Source: Sporothrix humicola (Eukaryota > Ascomycota > Sordariomycetes > Ophiostomatales > Ophiostomataceae). From it: DNA of 64,000 nt. The translations under genes were made by a program, and so were the position numbers. Shown here piece by piece: positions 40,249 to 50,913 of this stretch (the stretch's first letter is position 1; each line of letters opens with the position of its first letter). The notes below the pieces were generated by a model, which worked only from the letters and a program-made list of their open reading frames with translations, had not been told where the DNA came from and ran no database searches. The stretch spans positions 1 to 64,000 of the forward strand of contig WNYE01000096.1 of NCBI GenBank assembly GCA_021396245.1. The letters run 5' to 3'.

Positions 40249-43200
40249 TTATGACTTCCTCGACACAACGACTGGCACTTCCTTCCGTGTCACCACGCCC
40301 GCGTGGTAAATGTACTTGTCGGCATCGCCCACCCGCGTGACAGTGGGCGCAAACGTGTAGCCCTCCAGCAGCTGCTGCACCATGATGCAGATGGCTTCCT
40401 GGACGTACCATTGGCCGGGGCAGATGCGCGGGCCCTTGAGGCCAAACGAGATATTGCGGACACTGCCAATCCCGGGGCTGCTGTCAACGAACCGGTCGGC
40501 GCGGTACTGGGCGGCGTCGGGGCCGAAGCTGGCTGTCTGGCGGTGGGTGTAGTAGGTCGACAGGGTGGCGACCTTGCCGGGGGGCAGACGAACTGTCGGG
40601 TCTGACGCAAGAGGGAGGGGTTTTGTGGCGGCGATGATGCGGGCGGGGCCAGTGACAGTGCCGCACAGACGGATGGACTCGAGGACGGCGCTGCGCAACA
40701 GAGCCCAGGGCGAGCCGGACGTGCCGCCACCGGGAGTGGGGACGAAGCCATTTGCAGAACCGTTGGTGTGACCATTGGCAACACCATTTCCGTTGGCATG
40801 GCCGTTGGCCTTTCTGTTGGTACCGTTTGCCTTGCCATTCGCATTGCCATATGCCTTTCCATTGACACCATTGGCCTTCCCGTTCGCGCTTCCATTGGCA
40901 GTGCCATTGATGGCCCTGGTGGCGGCAAACGAGAACGTGTCGAGCGTCTCCAGTGTAGCACCCTTGAGCGACGCAGAAACCTCCTCGGCCAGACCAGGCT
41001 CGTTGATAATGTCCAGGAGCGTTGATGTGACGCTGACCTGCAGGTTACGCAGGCCGATCCAGACAGAAATGGCAACCAGCCTCGAGGCAAGCTCGTCATC
41101 GTCGACCGTGTCCAAGATAAACGGCATGAAATCCAACAGACCGCCCTGGCCGTTGCCGTCTTCGCTGGAGTCACGGTTGGCGCGGCGGCGCTGGATGATG
41201 GGCAAGAAGATTTCGCGGAACTGCTTGTAGCTGCGGCTGATTTGGATCTTGGGAATAAAGTTGAGGAATGACGGGAGAACACTGGATAGCTGCATGACGG
41301 TATCGACGGTCGTGTTGAACTTCAAAAACAAATCGATGAGCTCGGGGTGCTGGTCGGCATCCGCGCCGAGCATACAGCGGGCGCTGACGCTCGTGCTGAA
41401 CCGGTCCATCCAGCTGCTCAGGGTCTCGTGGGTAACGGAAGATCCGTCGGTAGGTGCCAGAGGGTTTTCTCTCAAATAACGCTTGGCGGCAGAGGCAATC
41501 GTGGGGCCAAACTGGCGGACTGTGTCCGGGTCGGCCAGGTGGGTGCGAATGAGGGTGGCGTGCAGGTTGATGTTGAAGACATCCTCGCCGAGGAAGATGG
41601 GCGCACCAAGGCCGGAAAAGAACTTGTCGAGGTTAAAGTGCACATTGTACGGGTTGTCGTCCAGCATCATCTGGAGGTCCTTGGGATGCGACAGGAGGTA
41701 GTGAGTCTGGGGACCGAGGTGCATGCCAAAGGCCTTGGAGGGACCGGCCTTGCTGCCAAGCTTCTCGAGGCCCTTAAGGAGAACGGCCTTGGCATCCTGC
41801 TGGAAAGCATAGCCCTCGCCGAGGATGGGCCAGCCGTAGAGAATACGTGGGTACCCTTCTTCACGAGACCAGACAAACTTGACGATGTAGACAGTGGCGA
41901 CCAACGCCAGGACAGTAACGATGATGGAAACATAGTGGGCTTTGACGAGAGACAGTGTGACCTCAAGGGCGGTTGAGCCGATGACGGCAAAGTTGGCAAC
42001 CGTGGGCGGCTGCACGCACAAAATTGGGTTGGTCTTCTCGTCGGCCGGGAAGAGAGGGTGCTGTTGCAGACAGTTGATGTCGGTGTTTTCTGTGACAATG
42101 CGCCACAGCAGGTTCTGGCCGTGGGCCTGGAAGTCGAGCTCCTCCATCCAGAAATCGTCATAGAAGCGGAAGTTGGGGAAGCCCTCCTTGTCAACCGGCT
42201 TCCACAACAGGTCCTCGAGGGCATTGCTGGGGTGGCAGTCCCACGGCTTGTCAACGAGCCAGCAGCGCATAGCGGCGTAGCCCACCGAGAAGCGGTCGGC
42301 ATTGCCCATGCTGATCAGGTTGAAGAGACTGACAATGAGCGACGATTTGGGGACAGACGTGGCGGGGAACATGGTCTCGTCAAGCTGACAGCCAACGACC
42401 AGATCGACCTCATCGGGGTTCTTGTACAGCTTTTTGAGGGCAGCCAGGTGCTCGGGGTTGGTGGTGAAATCCTCAAAACGCTCGCGGATGGGAACAATGA
42501 CGTGGGGCTTCTGGGCGTTGTAGGCGCGGAAGTAGTTGTTGAACGTGGGCAAACCCTGCTCGCGCTCGTGCACAATGGACCAGGTCACAATATCAAAAGG
42601 GCTGCCACGATACTTGCCGGCGGACCGGAAGGACTCGTCGACGCCGCTCTTAAAGTTGGGAATGGTGGTCGACACAACACCGCGCAGAATGTTCTCGAGA
42701 CCAGCGCCAATGAAACCTTTGGCATCGAAACCCGTGTCAAACAGACTCTGGTTGTGAATAGTATTGCCAGCAACATCGACAATGGGGAACTCGTTGACAA
42801 TAAACTCGTGGAAGCGATAGACGACAGCCATCTCGGCACTGACGACCGTGGGACGACCAGCCTTCATGGCCAGCGGCCACGGGTAGGTGTTGGCCGGGTT
42901 CATCTGCAGCCAGTCCTCGCCGTGGATCTCACGGAACAGAGGGAAGCCATCGTCCTGCGGCCACGGCATATCCTTTTCAAAATAGGCCATCTGGTAGGCG
43001 TTGCCAATCAGCTGGAACTTGGCTGACATGAGGAGACGGGTCGTCTGGTAGAGCTGCTCGTCGTCCATATCGGGGCGCTTGTCAGCCAGGATACCAGCAA
43101 GACGGTTGTGTTCACGCAACAGCAGGTTGTGCACGGCCAGCATGACCCAATCCTCGTTCGTGCGCGGATCACCACCGGCAAAGAGCGTGGCGGGGTCCAT

Positions 43201-44259
43201 GCCGGGTGGGCTGCGGACCGGAACACCCATAGTATCAAAGGGCAGATAGGAGGTCTTCTTCTTTTCTGGCGCATTCCACTTTGTGCCGCCCAGAACCTCC
43301 TGGGTCTTGAGCTTGCCGCCCTCCTTTGTTCGCAGCGCCTCGCCGACGGACCGCGTGCTGCCATACAGCGACGAAACGTCGATCCAGGTCGTGGCGTGGT
43401 TCATGTTCTCGCGCGGGTTCTGCGGGGACGTGCCCGTGCCGGGCGCGGCAGCCGCTCTCCAAACGCGTAGAGTCGTATTGGGCGCAAACTCGGTCTCGTC
43501 CTCGGGCATCTCGACATCCACAAACTCAGTGGACGAGTCCTGAGACCAGGTGACGTCGTGGATGATAAACTCGATCAGTCCCAACAGCAGCGGCGTGTGC
43601 TCGTAGTAAATGGTCGAGTTGCGCCGGAAAAAGGCGTTGCTGACGGCGCGCGGGTTGGGACCCTCGCGCGGCTCCGAGATGCCGTCGGCGTAGTAGTGCT
43701 GGTCGAAGTCGCGCGACTTAGCCTGGCCATAGCGGCCTTGCCCGGCCTCATCGGCCTTGAGCCAGTTGCAGGAGCCGTCGTAGGTGCGGTACCACCAGTT
43801 GGCCTTGTCGTTGATGCATGTCTCGTCGAGCTCAAAGTTCAAGTGCTTGAAGAGCCGCTTGGCCTCCAGGGCGTCCCAATGGTGCGGAGCACCACGGCCC
43901 GGGTGCGGCTTGGACGGCGAGTGGTGGATACGGCCGTCGTGATGGTGGTGTGGTTCTTTCTCGGGGTAGCGGTCTGTCAAGTTCAGGCTCTCCTGAATTG
44001 TCTGAAAAGAAGCGTTCTTGGGAACATGGCCGCCCAAAAACATCTCTTTCAGGTCGTCCGTGCCGGCACGGCCGTGCTTGACAATGTGGTGGAACCAGTT
44101 GGAAAAGTCGTTGCCGGGTCCATCTTCTGTGTGTGCCGGCCGGCTGGGGTCGGCCACATAGTCGCCGTACTTGTCTGTTGTGGCATGGTATCGAGTATCA
44201 TAGGCCAGCGACGTCGTTGACGACGAGGCCAATACCAGCAATGCCAAATTGGCACGCAT
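40249..44259 (-). CDS. Haem peroxidase/dioxygenase - TM - cytochrome P450 fusion (Ppo/diol-synthase-like)
   Basis: An intronless 1336-aa protein. Residues 1-19 form a signal peptide. The haem peroxidase-like domain (about 130-700) shows YRTYDGSCNW (157-166), distal His in FIIHDV (H234), LLREHNRL (380-387), and YRFH (481-484), the Tyr/His pair of fatty-acid dioxygenases. A single membrane helix lies at about 776-797. A P450 domain follows (803-1330) with ExxR E1194-R1197 and haem Cys C1280 (FGLKGPRICPG). The I-helix lacks the usual acid-Thr pair and has R-N-L-Q (1071-1074), recalling the amide motif of diol synthases and peroxide-rearranging P450s. It probably oxygenates fatty acids and isomerises the hydroperoxide. 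Classic Ppo enzymes lack the signal peptide and TM. An Asn/Gly-rich repeat (1118-1171) interrupts the P450 domain. The ATG at 44259 is chosen for the signal peptide. Confidence 0.85.
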   Translation of the reverse strand: MRANLALLVLASSSTTSLAYDTRYHATTDKYGDYVADPSRPAHTEDGPGNDFSNWFHHIVKHGRAGTDDLKEMFLGGHVPKNASFQTIQESLNLTDRYPEKEPHHHHDGRIHHSPSKPHPGRGAPHHWDALEAKRLFKHLNFELDETCINDKANWWYRTYDGSCNWLKADEAGQGRYGQAKSRDFDQHYYADGISEPREGPNPRAVSNAFFRRNSTIYYEHTPLLLGLIEFIIHDVTWSQDSSTEFVDVEMPEDETEFAPNTTLRVWRAAAAPGTGTSPQNPRENMNHATTWIDVSSLYGSTRSVGEALRTKEGGKLKTQEVLGGTKWNAPEKKKTSYLPFDTMGVPVRSPPGMDPATLFAGGDPRTNEDWVMLAVHNLLLREHNRLAGILADKRPDMDDEQLYQTTRLLMSAKFQLIGNAYQMAYFEKDMPWPQDDGFPLFREIHGEDWLQMNPANTYPWPLAMKAGRPTVVSAEMAVVYRFHEFIVNEFPIVDVAGNTIHNQSLFDTGFDAKGFIGAGLENILRGVVSTTIPNFKSGVDESFRSAGKYRGSPFDIVTWSIVHEREQGLPTFNNYFRAYNAQKPHVIVPIRERFEDFTTNPEHLAALKKLYKNPDEVDLVVGCQLDETMFPATSVPKSSLIVSLFNLISMGNADRFSVGYAAMRCWLVDKPWDCHPSNALEDLLWKPVDKEGFPNFRFYDDFWMEELDFQAHGQNLLWRIVTENTDINCLQQHPLFPADEKTNPILCVQPPTVANFAVIGSTALEVTLSLVKAHYVSIIVTVLALVATVYIVKFVWSREEGYPRILYGWPILGEGYAFQQDAKAVLLKGLEKLGSKAGPSKAFGMHLGPQTHYLLSHPKDLQMMLDDNPYNVHFNLDKFFSGLGAPIFLGEDVFNINLHATLIRTHLADPDTVRQFGPTIASAAKRYLRENPLAPTDGSSVTHETLSSWMDRFSTSVSARCMLGADADQHPELIDLFLKFNTTVDTVMQLSSVLPSFLNFIPKIQISRSYKQFREIFLPIIQRRRANRDSSEDGNGQGGLLDFMPFILDTVDDDELASRLVAISVWIGLRNLQVSVTSTLLDIINEPGLAEEVSASLKGATLETLDTFSFAATRAINGTANGSANGKANGVNGKAYGNANGKANGTNRKANGHANGNGVANGHTNGSANGFVPTPGGGTSGSPWALLRSAVLESIRLCGTVTGPARIIAATKPLPLASDPTVRLPPGKVATLSTYYTHRQTASFGPDAAQYRADRFVDSSPGIGSVRNISFGLKGPRICPGQWYVQEAICIMVQQLLEGYTFAPTVTRVGDADKYIYHAGVVTRKEVPVVVSRKS
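40746..40908 (-). repeat. NG/NGKA-rich low-complexity insert within the P450 domain
   Basis: Residues 1118-1171 consist of repeated NG-containing units (NGTANGSANGKANG and similar) encoded by a degenerate 6-18-bp repeat. It lies between the I-helix region and the ExxR helix, so it should form a flexible surface loop. Confidence 0.8.
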
Positions 44260-47200
44260 GATGGAGGACGTGTGAGGTTTTACGGATAGAACAAAAAAGG
44301 GGGATGTGGAAGGAAAGAAAGTTAAAAAGGGAAGGAGCAATGGCCTGTACCGATCCAGATATATACTGCTGGTCAACTAGGGAAGGAACAAAAAGAAAAA
44401 GAGGGATAAGAAATGGCAAGTGTCTGTGCAATGCCAGAAGGAAGGAGCGAGGGAGGGCTGGGATATAAACAAAAACGGAAAGTGGGCTATCCCATGCTCA
44501 AATACAGAAGAATCGATTCGGGAAGGAAGGAAGAGAGGGGCAGAGATACTGGAAAGAAAACAAGACGGAGAACAATATCAACCCACAACCCCAAACTCTG
44601 CCTCGTCCTTGTCGCCTTGCCTCATCTCACGACTTATGACACGGACGATCCCATGTCCCCCATGTTTGAGAGACAATAAGGGCACAAGGACACCAGAATG
44701 GCACGAATCAATGGCACGAGGGGAAGAAGATTATGACGAAAGGAGACCGAATAGAGAGAGCGGAGGAGGAGGGAGGTGAGAAGTGAGAATAGAACGGAGC
44801 CTCCTCGGGGGAAGTGGAGGGGGCGTGTGTCATTGGTCCACAGATGAGTGCGGCTGTGAAAAGAGGAAAATAGAAAAGGGGACCAGAACGGGGTCTAAAT
44901 GGGGGAACAGATGGACAAATGATACGACGTTGAAAAGGCAGCAAAGCCGCCAAAGACGCAATAGCGGACTTTTTAATAGACTCGACGGGATCAAGTCAGA
45001 AGTCAGATAGGGCTCGGGGGTGGGTTGCAATGGAGTGGGAGGGACGGAGGACGGAGAGTTTGAACGAGAACAATGGGCGACGATGGATAAAATGGACACA
45101 ATGGGTGCAAATATTGGGGGCGTGTGTGACGGGATGCCTGGCATCTTGGTTGTCATATTTTCTGGTATTTTTGGGCATATTTTGTTGTCTTGTGGCCTTT
45201 TACCAACAGACATGATCCATTTTGCCTGCAATGTCCTGCTTCATGTTGGTCTTTTGATATCTTTAGTGCATTGCAGTTTGTTTGTAAATTGGTTTGAAAA
45301 GACAGCTGCATGTTCACGAGGATTGACAGATATGACAGGAGGATATGAAGACATGGGGGCAGGGAACGTCCGAGGAACTTGGGATATCCATGATGGTGGG
45401 AGTGATCGTTGCACGATTTTTTCTTGACATTTTATTTTTACAACAAAATCAGGTCGTACCGAGCGAAAATCTAAATACAAACCAGGGTCGCGGTGCTGGG
45501 GCTGGGCTGCATTGCAGACTGCAGTTGCAGGATCCGCAGCGGAAAGGATGAAGGATGAGAATTTGGTGGGAAGAGAAGAAAAGAGAGGAAACCACTGAGA
45601 GAATATGAAGGAGGGAAGAGAAGAAGACGCCAAAAGCGCCCAGGAACCAAGGATGTCGACGCCAAACGCGTGTGGTGCTCCATCTTGAAAGCCACGCAAT
45701 GTCGTTTGTGCTCGCGCAAAACTGGCCTTTTTGGTGGGGAGGACCAGAGAGGAGGAGAGGGGAGATATTTGCACCTTCGAAACGCACGCAAAAAGACCAC
45801 AAAAGCAAGGGACCCTGGCTGCTTGCTCTATGGGGACCACGGCCGGTCCCGTTTTTGTTTCGTGGTCCACTGCCCTCTTTCATATTGAGCCCACTGTGGT
45901 TTTCTTTCTTCTTCTGGCCCAAGCAATTGTGAAAGAGTGTGCATTTTTGACAGTTTATCCTGGCTTCCGCCCTTGGAAAAAAGGCAGTTGAACCCTCTTT
46001 CTGTTTGGCTTCTTGGCCTCTCGGAATGTTGCCTTTCTCGTCGTTCTCAGCCGGGCTGAAAGCCAAGAAGGTGCAAAGCTGACTTATTGGCTTAATAAGT
46101 TGCGTGAGGAACCCGAAAAAGGGGGTTGGAGACGATGGTTGCATAACATAACGGAAAAGAGAAAAGAATTCTTTCTATATGAGGAGCGGAAAACAAAACG
46201 AGATGAGCGTAAGCATAGGGCTGACCAACCAGAGCACAGAAACGCATCCTTCCCTCCCGATCGTCTGCATTTGTCCCCCGAGGCTCACTCTTGGGATTGC
46301 ACAGGAGTCAGGTACTTTCAAGCCGTTGATGTTTCTTCTATTTCCGATTTCTTGTCATTGTGCCGTTCCCTTTGACAGCTTTCGCGCTTGTTTGATTTTA
46401 GCAAGAATCCTTTGAGAATCCTTCCGAAGACCATTTCTCACTCCCCTTGCAGCAGCCTCTGCAAAAGAGCCCACAAGAACACAAGAGCCTCCCTCCTTCG
46501 TCTCCTTCGTGGCTCGTTTTTTGGTACGAGGTGTGTGATTTGGTGCAACACTTCTTTCTGTTCTCTTTTCCTTTTTGTCTTCCTCCTCGCTCTCGCTCGC
46601 TCGCTTCTTCCCACGTTGCATCTGCTCGCGTTTTCTCTTCTTTTGCCATTTCTGGGACCCCTCCTCAGGGCTCACTTCCAATGCGACGCTGTGATTGCAC
46701 AATTCGGTCCGCTGCCTGCCCTGACAGTTTTTTTCAGTAGCAGCCAGGATAAGCCGGGACTGTCCTGCAACCTCGTTTCTTTTTCTTCTATTTCTGCCGA
46801 GCCGCAAGACACTTGGGGGCTTTGGTCATTGCATATCTGCCTTGCGACCAACAACAGTCAACCGTGATATGCCACGCCCATGTAAAAGTCCCTTTATCAA
46901 ACGACTTCAATCATGATGGTCACAAGACTTGAATCTGTCATTTTTGCTTCACTTTTAGCTGGTTCTCATGCACAGACTGGCTGAGGCCGTGATGTTGACT
47001 TCCATTGGGGGCCGTAACCCCCACGTTGTGTCTTGGTCACTGAGAACAATGGCCATTGTTTTATTGCAGTATCTGTCGCCTTTCTTTGCGCTTCCCCGTG
47101 ATTGTAAATACTTCATTGCGACCAACAAAACATGTTCACATTGAATTGATGTCCGGACGTTGTTCCTTGGTAGGCTGATCTATCTGTCGGTGTCGCCGTT

Positions 47201-48345
47201 GAAGTGAGATTCTGTACGTCGTACCTCCGTTCTTGTGTCTGTAACTTGCATGCTGTGCACAACTCGAAGACAAGAGGATGCGATTGACCGGGAAGTGTAA
47301 TGCTCGACTTCGTACTCGTAAAACCGTGCCTCGATGCGCCCATCTTCTCCATAATAAACCGTAACCCGTTGACCACGACCCATAACCCCATATGGAGAAT
47401 GGGCGTAATATCGCAAAAATGTCGTTCTTTTGATTTGTTTCGTTGTTTTCGTTACAACGGCCCCAGTCACCAAAAAGACAGGGGACTTGTGCGTCTGCCG
47501 CCTTGTTACGAATTACTGAATGCGGGCTGGACCCAATTTGGTGGGCTGTCAGCACAGCCCTGCCGAGCCTCAACCCCTGTCCTCCGTCCGACTGTTACTA
47601 TTCTTCTTGTCCCTCACCAGTGCCTTCCTTCCACGAACAATGCCCCTTGCTTGTGCGAGGCAGCGAGGGGCAGTTCCGCAGTGCCTGCAGCATCGAATGT
47701 GACCACAATAAAAGAACGGAAACGGCAAAAGAGGAGACGAGGAGAAGCCCGAGGCTCAAGATTCTTTTCTCTTTTGCGTCGACCAATCCACGGCCAGAGT
47801 GGCCCAGGCTGACATCTCTTTCCAAACGACGACCAACCATTGGAGCGCGCATATTAACCATATTACCAAAGGGCTGTCATCCTTTAGCCGGCGAGGAGTT
47901 ACGAAACTTGAAAACGGAAGAAGAGAAGGCTCGTTGTCCCCGAGAACGAGGCACGGAATGACAGAAATTCCAGAGCAAAGAAAAACGAGATAATACTACC
48001 AAGAATGACGTATCGAGCCATTATGGCTGTTGTCGACCCCCCTTGGCGTAAGCACAGCCTTGCGAGTGGGATTAACTTAACAGAGTGCGTGAGAAAGCCG
48101 TGAGAAGAGGCAACGGCAACGGAATTGTGCGGCATCAGACGGCATAACACGATTGGGCACATGGTCAGAGAAAATACTAAGCAACACGCAGACAAGGCGA
48201 CGAAGCAAGTCTCTTGATTCATTCAATTTGATTTATTTCAATTCTTCATGTGATCACTCAAGTCGACCATTTGGGTATTGTCCTATCTCCGGCATGTCCA
48301 TCTCTTGCCCAATTTCCTGCCTGGCGGCAGGCTCCCCCCAGTCAC
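44260..48345. other. 4.1-kb gene-poor interval
   Basis: Both flanking genes are transcribed leftward, so this is upstream of the peroxidase-P450 gene and downstream of the HTH gene. Purine-rich plus-strand tracts (about 44400-45000, 45540-45800) and pyrimidine-rich tracts (46480-46680) dominate. None of the frames has a domain or coding-like composition. Long promoters or a non-coding RNA are possible, but I see no direct sign. Confidence 0.5.
44360..44365 (-). promoter_or_regulatory. TATA box of the peroxidase-P450 gene
   Basis: TATATA lies about 100 bp upstream of the ATG at 44259. Confidence 0.5.
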
Positions 48346-48804
48346 CTAGTCATAGCCCAGCCGCTTCCGCTCCTTGGGCGGCAGCTCGTCCACCGTCGTC
48401 GCCGGATAGCGATCAAAGCCGCGCTTGGCCAGCTTGCTCTGGACGGTGCGCACCGGCACACTGACATCCAAGCCGGCAGCCTCGACGAGCTGCTTGTAGT
48501 TCATGGTGCGGGCCTTGAAGCCGCCCATCTCCAGGTACTCGACGAGCTTGTCGACGTCCTCGTCGGTCAAGGTGCGGCGGTGGCCTTTGCCAGCACGAGG
48601 AGGTCCCACATAGGTGAGCAGACGTGGTGCCTGGTCCCGGCGCCGTCCGCCGTTTTCTCTCCTCAGCAGTCTGAAACCGGCCGACTTCGAAATGCCGTTC
48701 TGTTCAAAGATGTGGGTGTAGGGAATGACCTTGCCGTGCTTCCTACTAAACTCGCAGGCGCCGAGAATGCGGTTCTTTTTTGCGGTGTCGATGCGTTGAG
48801 GCAT
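48346..48804 (-). CDS. Small helix-turn-helix protein, transposase-DBD-like
   Basis: A 152-aa intronless basic protein. It looks like a two-part HTH DNA-binding domain similar to the N-terminus of Tc1/pogo-type transposases. The first helical unit (about 20-50) ends ISKSAGFRLLRRE. The second (75-130) includes RTLTDEDVDKLVEYLE and VRTVQSKLAKRGF. There is no DDE catalytic domain after it, and the frame ends in LGYD. It may be a domesticated transposase DNA-binding domain or a small regulator; similar stand-alone HTH proteins occur in fungal genomes. The ATG at 48804 is the first in frame. Large gene-poor flanks and lack of terminal repeats leave its origin open. Confidence 0.65.
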   Translation of the reverse strand: MPQRIDTAKKNRILGACEFSRKHGKVIPYTHIFEQNGISKSAGFRLLRRENGGRRRDQAPRLLTYVGPPRAGKGHRRTLTDEDVDKLVEYLEMGGFKARTMNYKQLVEAAGLDVSVPVRTVQSKLAKRGFDRYPATTVDELPPKERKRLGYD

Positions 48805-50337
48805 TGTGGGAAAGTGTTGTGTTAGAGTATGTCTTGTAGTAGTCTCGTGGGTAGTGTAAACTGGTGTTAGGTCGTAATTGATGGATCTGTAAAATGTAGT
48901 CTGTAGGCCACGATCTTGAAGTTAATGGAGTTGAAAGATGAAGCCTGATCAAGATGCATGAGTTAGTGCGGTGGAGGTCGGCTTGAAATAGTTCTCGATG
49001 CTTGTAACAATCAGTAGAATCGACAGTCATGACGCCACAAGTAAACAAACGAAAGTAAACAATCGCGTCTATGGAGGCAAAACACGTCGAGATGTCGATG
49101 CGGTCAGGAACGTGGTCAGGTGACCAGGCTCGTCGTAGATCGAGCGCATCACCGAGGTGAAAGAGAAAGAGAGGGACAATATCAGAGTTGGCCAAAATTT
49201 GTTTGTTTGGCATCGTCATCGGTTTTGGAGTGAGAGGAGTCTCCAACTTTCCGCTGTAGCAAAGTCTTGGGGAAGTTGTTTTTTGTTGGTTATGGCGGGC
49301 CAATAGGAGCCAGCAATCGCCTGCAATTGCGGGGCAAAAACGTCAACGGCTTGCCACCCACGTTTCAGCCAATCCACTAACACCCACTGACGACAGTTGG
49401 ACACTGACAACTGTGCGCTAGAGACCGCTAACAAGAGCCCAGTAACCCACAAACTCGCTGACACTAACAACATCCAACGTCAATTGTGGATTGGCCCGCT
49501 GGAGACGGCCGCCAACATCCACCGTCAAGACCACGTCGTCAATGGCGTTTCTTCTTTCTTCTCCCTCTTTCACTGCCCTCTAGGATGTGGCCAAGCAAAA
49601 GACAAGACAGGATGGCGAGATCCATTGAAGATCACGTTTTTGCAAGACTCCACGAGCCAGTGAGTTTATTTTTGTCTCGTGCCCCTCTTTTTGTGCTCCG
49701 TTCCTAACCCACAACCATCATTACATAACAATGACATGCAACAGTATTTGTGGGCATATGATGTAGATGGCAACGGAGCATGTTGGTGAATCAACGTACT
49801 TTGTACATGCACTTGTATGCACTTCCCGGTCGTGTTCCTGTACTCCAAGAGAAAAAGACTTGGAGACGTTTGTGTTAGTCCCGGGTGTCCAGATCGGGAA
49901 GTTTCTGTTGGATCGCAGACGTCATGAAGGAAGGCAACGAAGACAGGGAAGGCCTCCAAACGCTATGTAAGGAAATTCTCCAAGAAAGATGGCAATGCCG
50001 TGACGCGGGCGGAGAATTCGATCGTAGCTTGTCGAACGAATCAAGCAGCTTGCCTGCCTTGTGTGCACCCTCCTGGACTTGGACTATGAGGTGTCTTCTT
50101 GTTTCACGGGATTCGTTATGATCTCATCGAGGCCGCCCTCTTCTGTCTTTGGGAACATTCCGGTCCTCATGAACAGATATATAAGTGAAGTTTGGTTCTC
50201 TCCCAAGTTCATTTTTTTGTCTTCATCCTCATCATCAACAACATCTTCCAATCAAGAGTCTTACTCAACATTTTCACATTCAAACACAAACACTTTTTTT
50301 TTTTAAAAACTTGTCTTACAACTTCACAACCGTCATC
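48805..50337. other. Intergenic region upstream of the HTH gene and hydrophilin gene
   Basis: A shared 1.5-kb divergent promoter. I see no gene inside. A TATATAA element for the hydrophilin gene is at 50178. Confidence 0.5.
50178..50184 (+). promoter_or_regulatory. TATA box of the hydrophilin-like gene
   Basis: TATATAA lies about 154 bp before the ATG and is followed by a CT-rich leader with a long T run just upstream of the start, the layout of strongly expressed stress genes. Confidence 0.6.
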
Positions 50338-50913
50338 ATGGGTATCCTGCATCCCGATAACCGCGAGTACGCCACCACCGGCGCTACCGGCGCTCCCGTC
50401 GCTTCTGGTGCCGGCGTCACTGGCAACCACCACCACCTCGGCGGCGGCGTCAACCCGGCCACCCACATCCCGGCCACCCAGACGTCGGCCACGGGCCCTG
50501 CCCCCAACACGGCCGGCCCCCACCGCCACGACATCCTGAACAAGCTGGATCCTTCTGTGGATAGCGACCTGTCCAAGACGGCTGCTGCCCACAACGCGCA
50601 CACGCACAAGCACAACGTGAACCCCGCCGTCGCGGGCGGCGTCGGTGCTGCGGCCGGTGCCGGCATGGCGCACCACCACAACCACCACACGCCGCACCAG
50701 GCGCACCCTGGCGCGTCGACGGCTGCGTACAACAACGGCGGTCTCGGCACTGCGGGCGGTGCCGGTGTCGGCGGTGTCGGCGGTGCTGGTGTCGGCCACC
50801 ACGGTGTCGCCAACAGCGGCGTCCAGACCACGGCTGGCCCGCACCGGTCGGACATGGCCAACCGTCTTGACCCGACGGTCGACAGCCGCACTGGTCTGCG
50901 GAAGCAGATCTAA
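50338..50913 (+). CDS. His/Gly-rich hydrophilin (LEA-like) protein
   Basis: A 191-aa very hydrophilic protein rich in Gly, Ala, His, Thr and Asn, with almost no hydrophobic core, as in stress-protective hydrophilins. A short motif occurs twice: TAGPHRHDILNKLDPSVDS (about 60-78) and TAGPHRSDMANRLDPTVDS (about 164-182). This GPHxSDxxNxxDPxVDS motif is shared by small fungal stress and conidiation proteins. The central part is polymorphic-looking Gly/Val/His repeats. The TATA box and T-rich leader suggest strong, inducible transcription. The ATG at 50338 (CATCATGG) is the first that starts the conserved MGILHPDN end. The precise molecular role is unknown. Confidence 0.75.
   Translation: MGILHPDNREYATTGATGAPVASGAGVTGNHHHLGGGVNPATHIPATQTSATGPAPNTAGPHRHDILNKLDPSVDSDLSKTAAAHNAHTHKHNVNPAVAGGVGAAAGAGMAHHHNHHTPHQAHPGASTAAYNNGGLGTAGGAGVGGVGGAGVGHHGVANSGVQTTAGPHRSDMANRLDPTVDSRTGLRKQI

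Noticed and set aside
42058..43026. A 322-aa antisense frame inside the peroxidase-P450 gene
   Set aside because: Lies wholly in the coding region of the sense frame, which has clear catalytic motifs.
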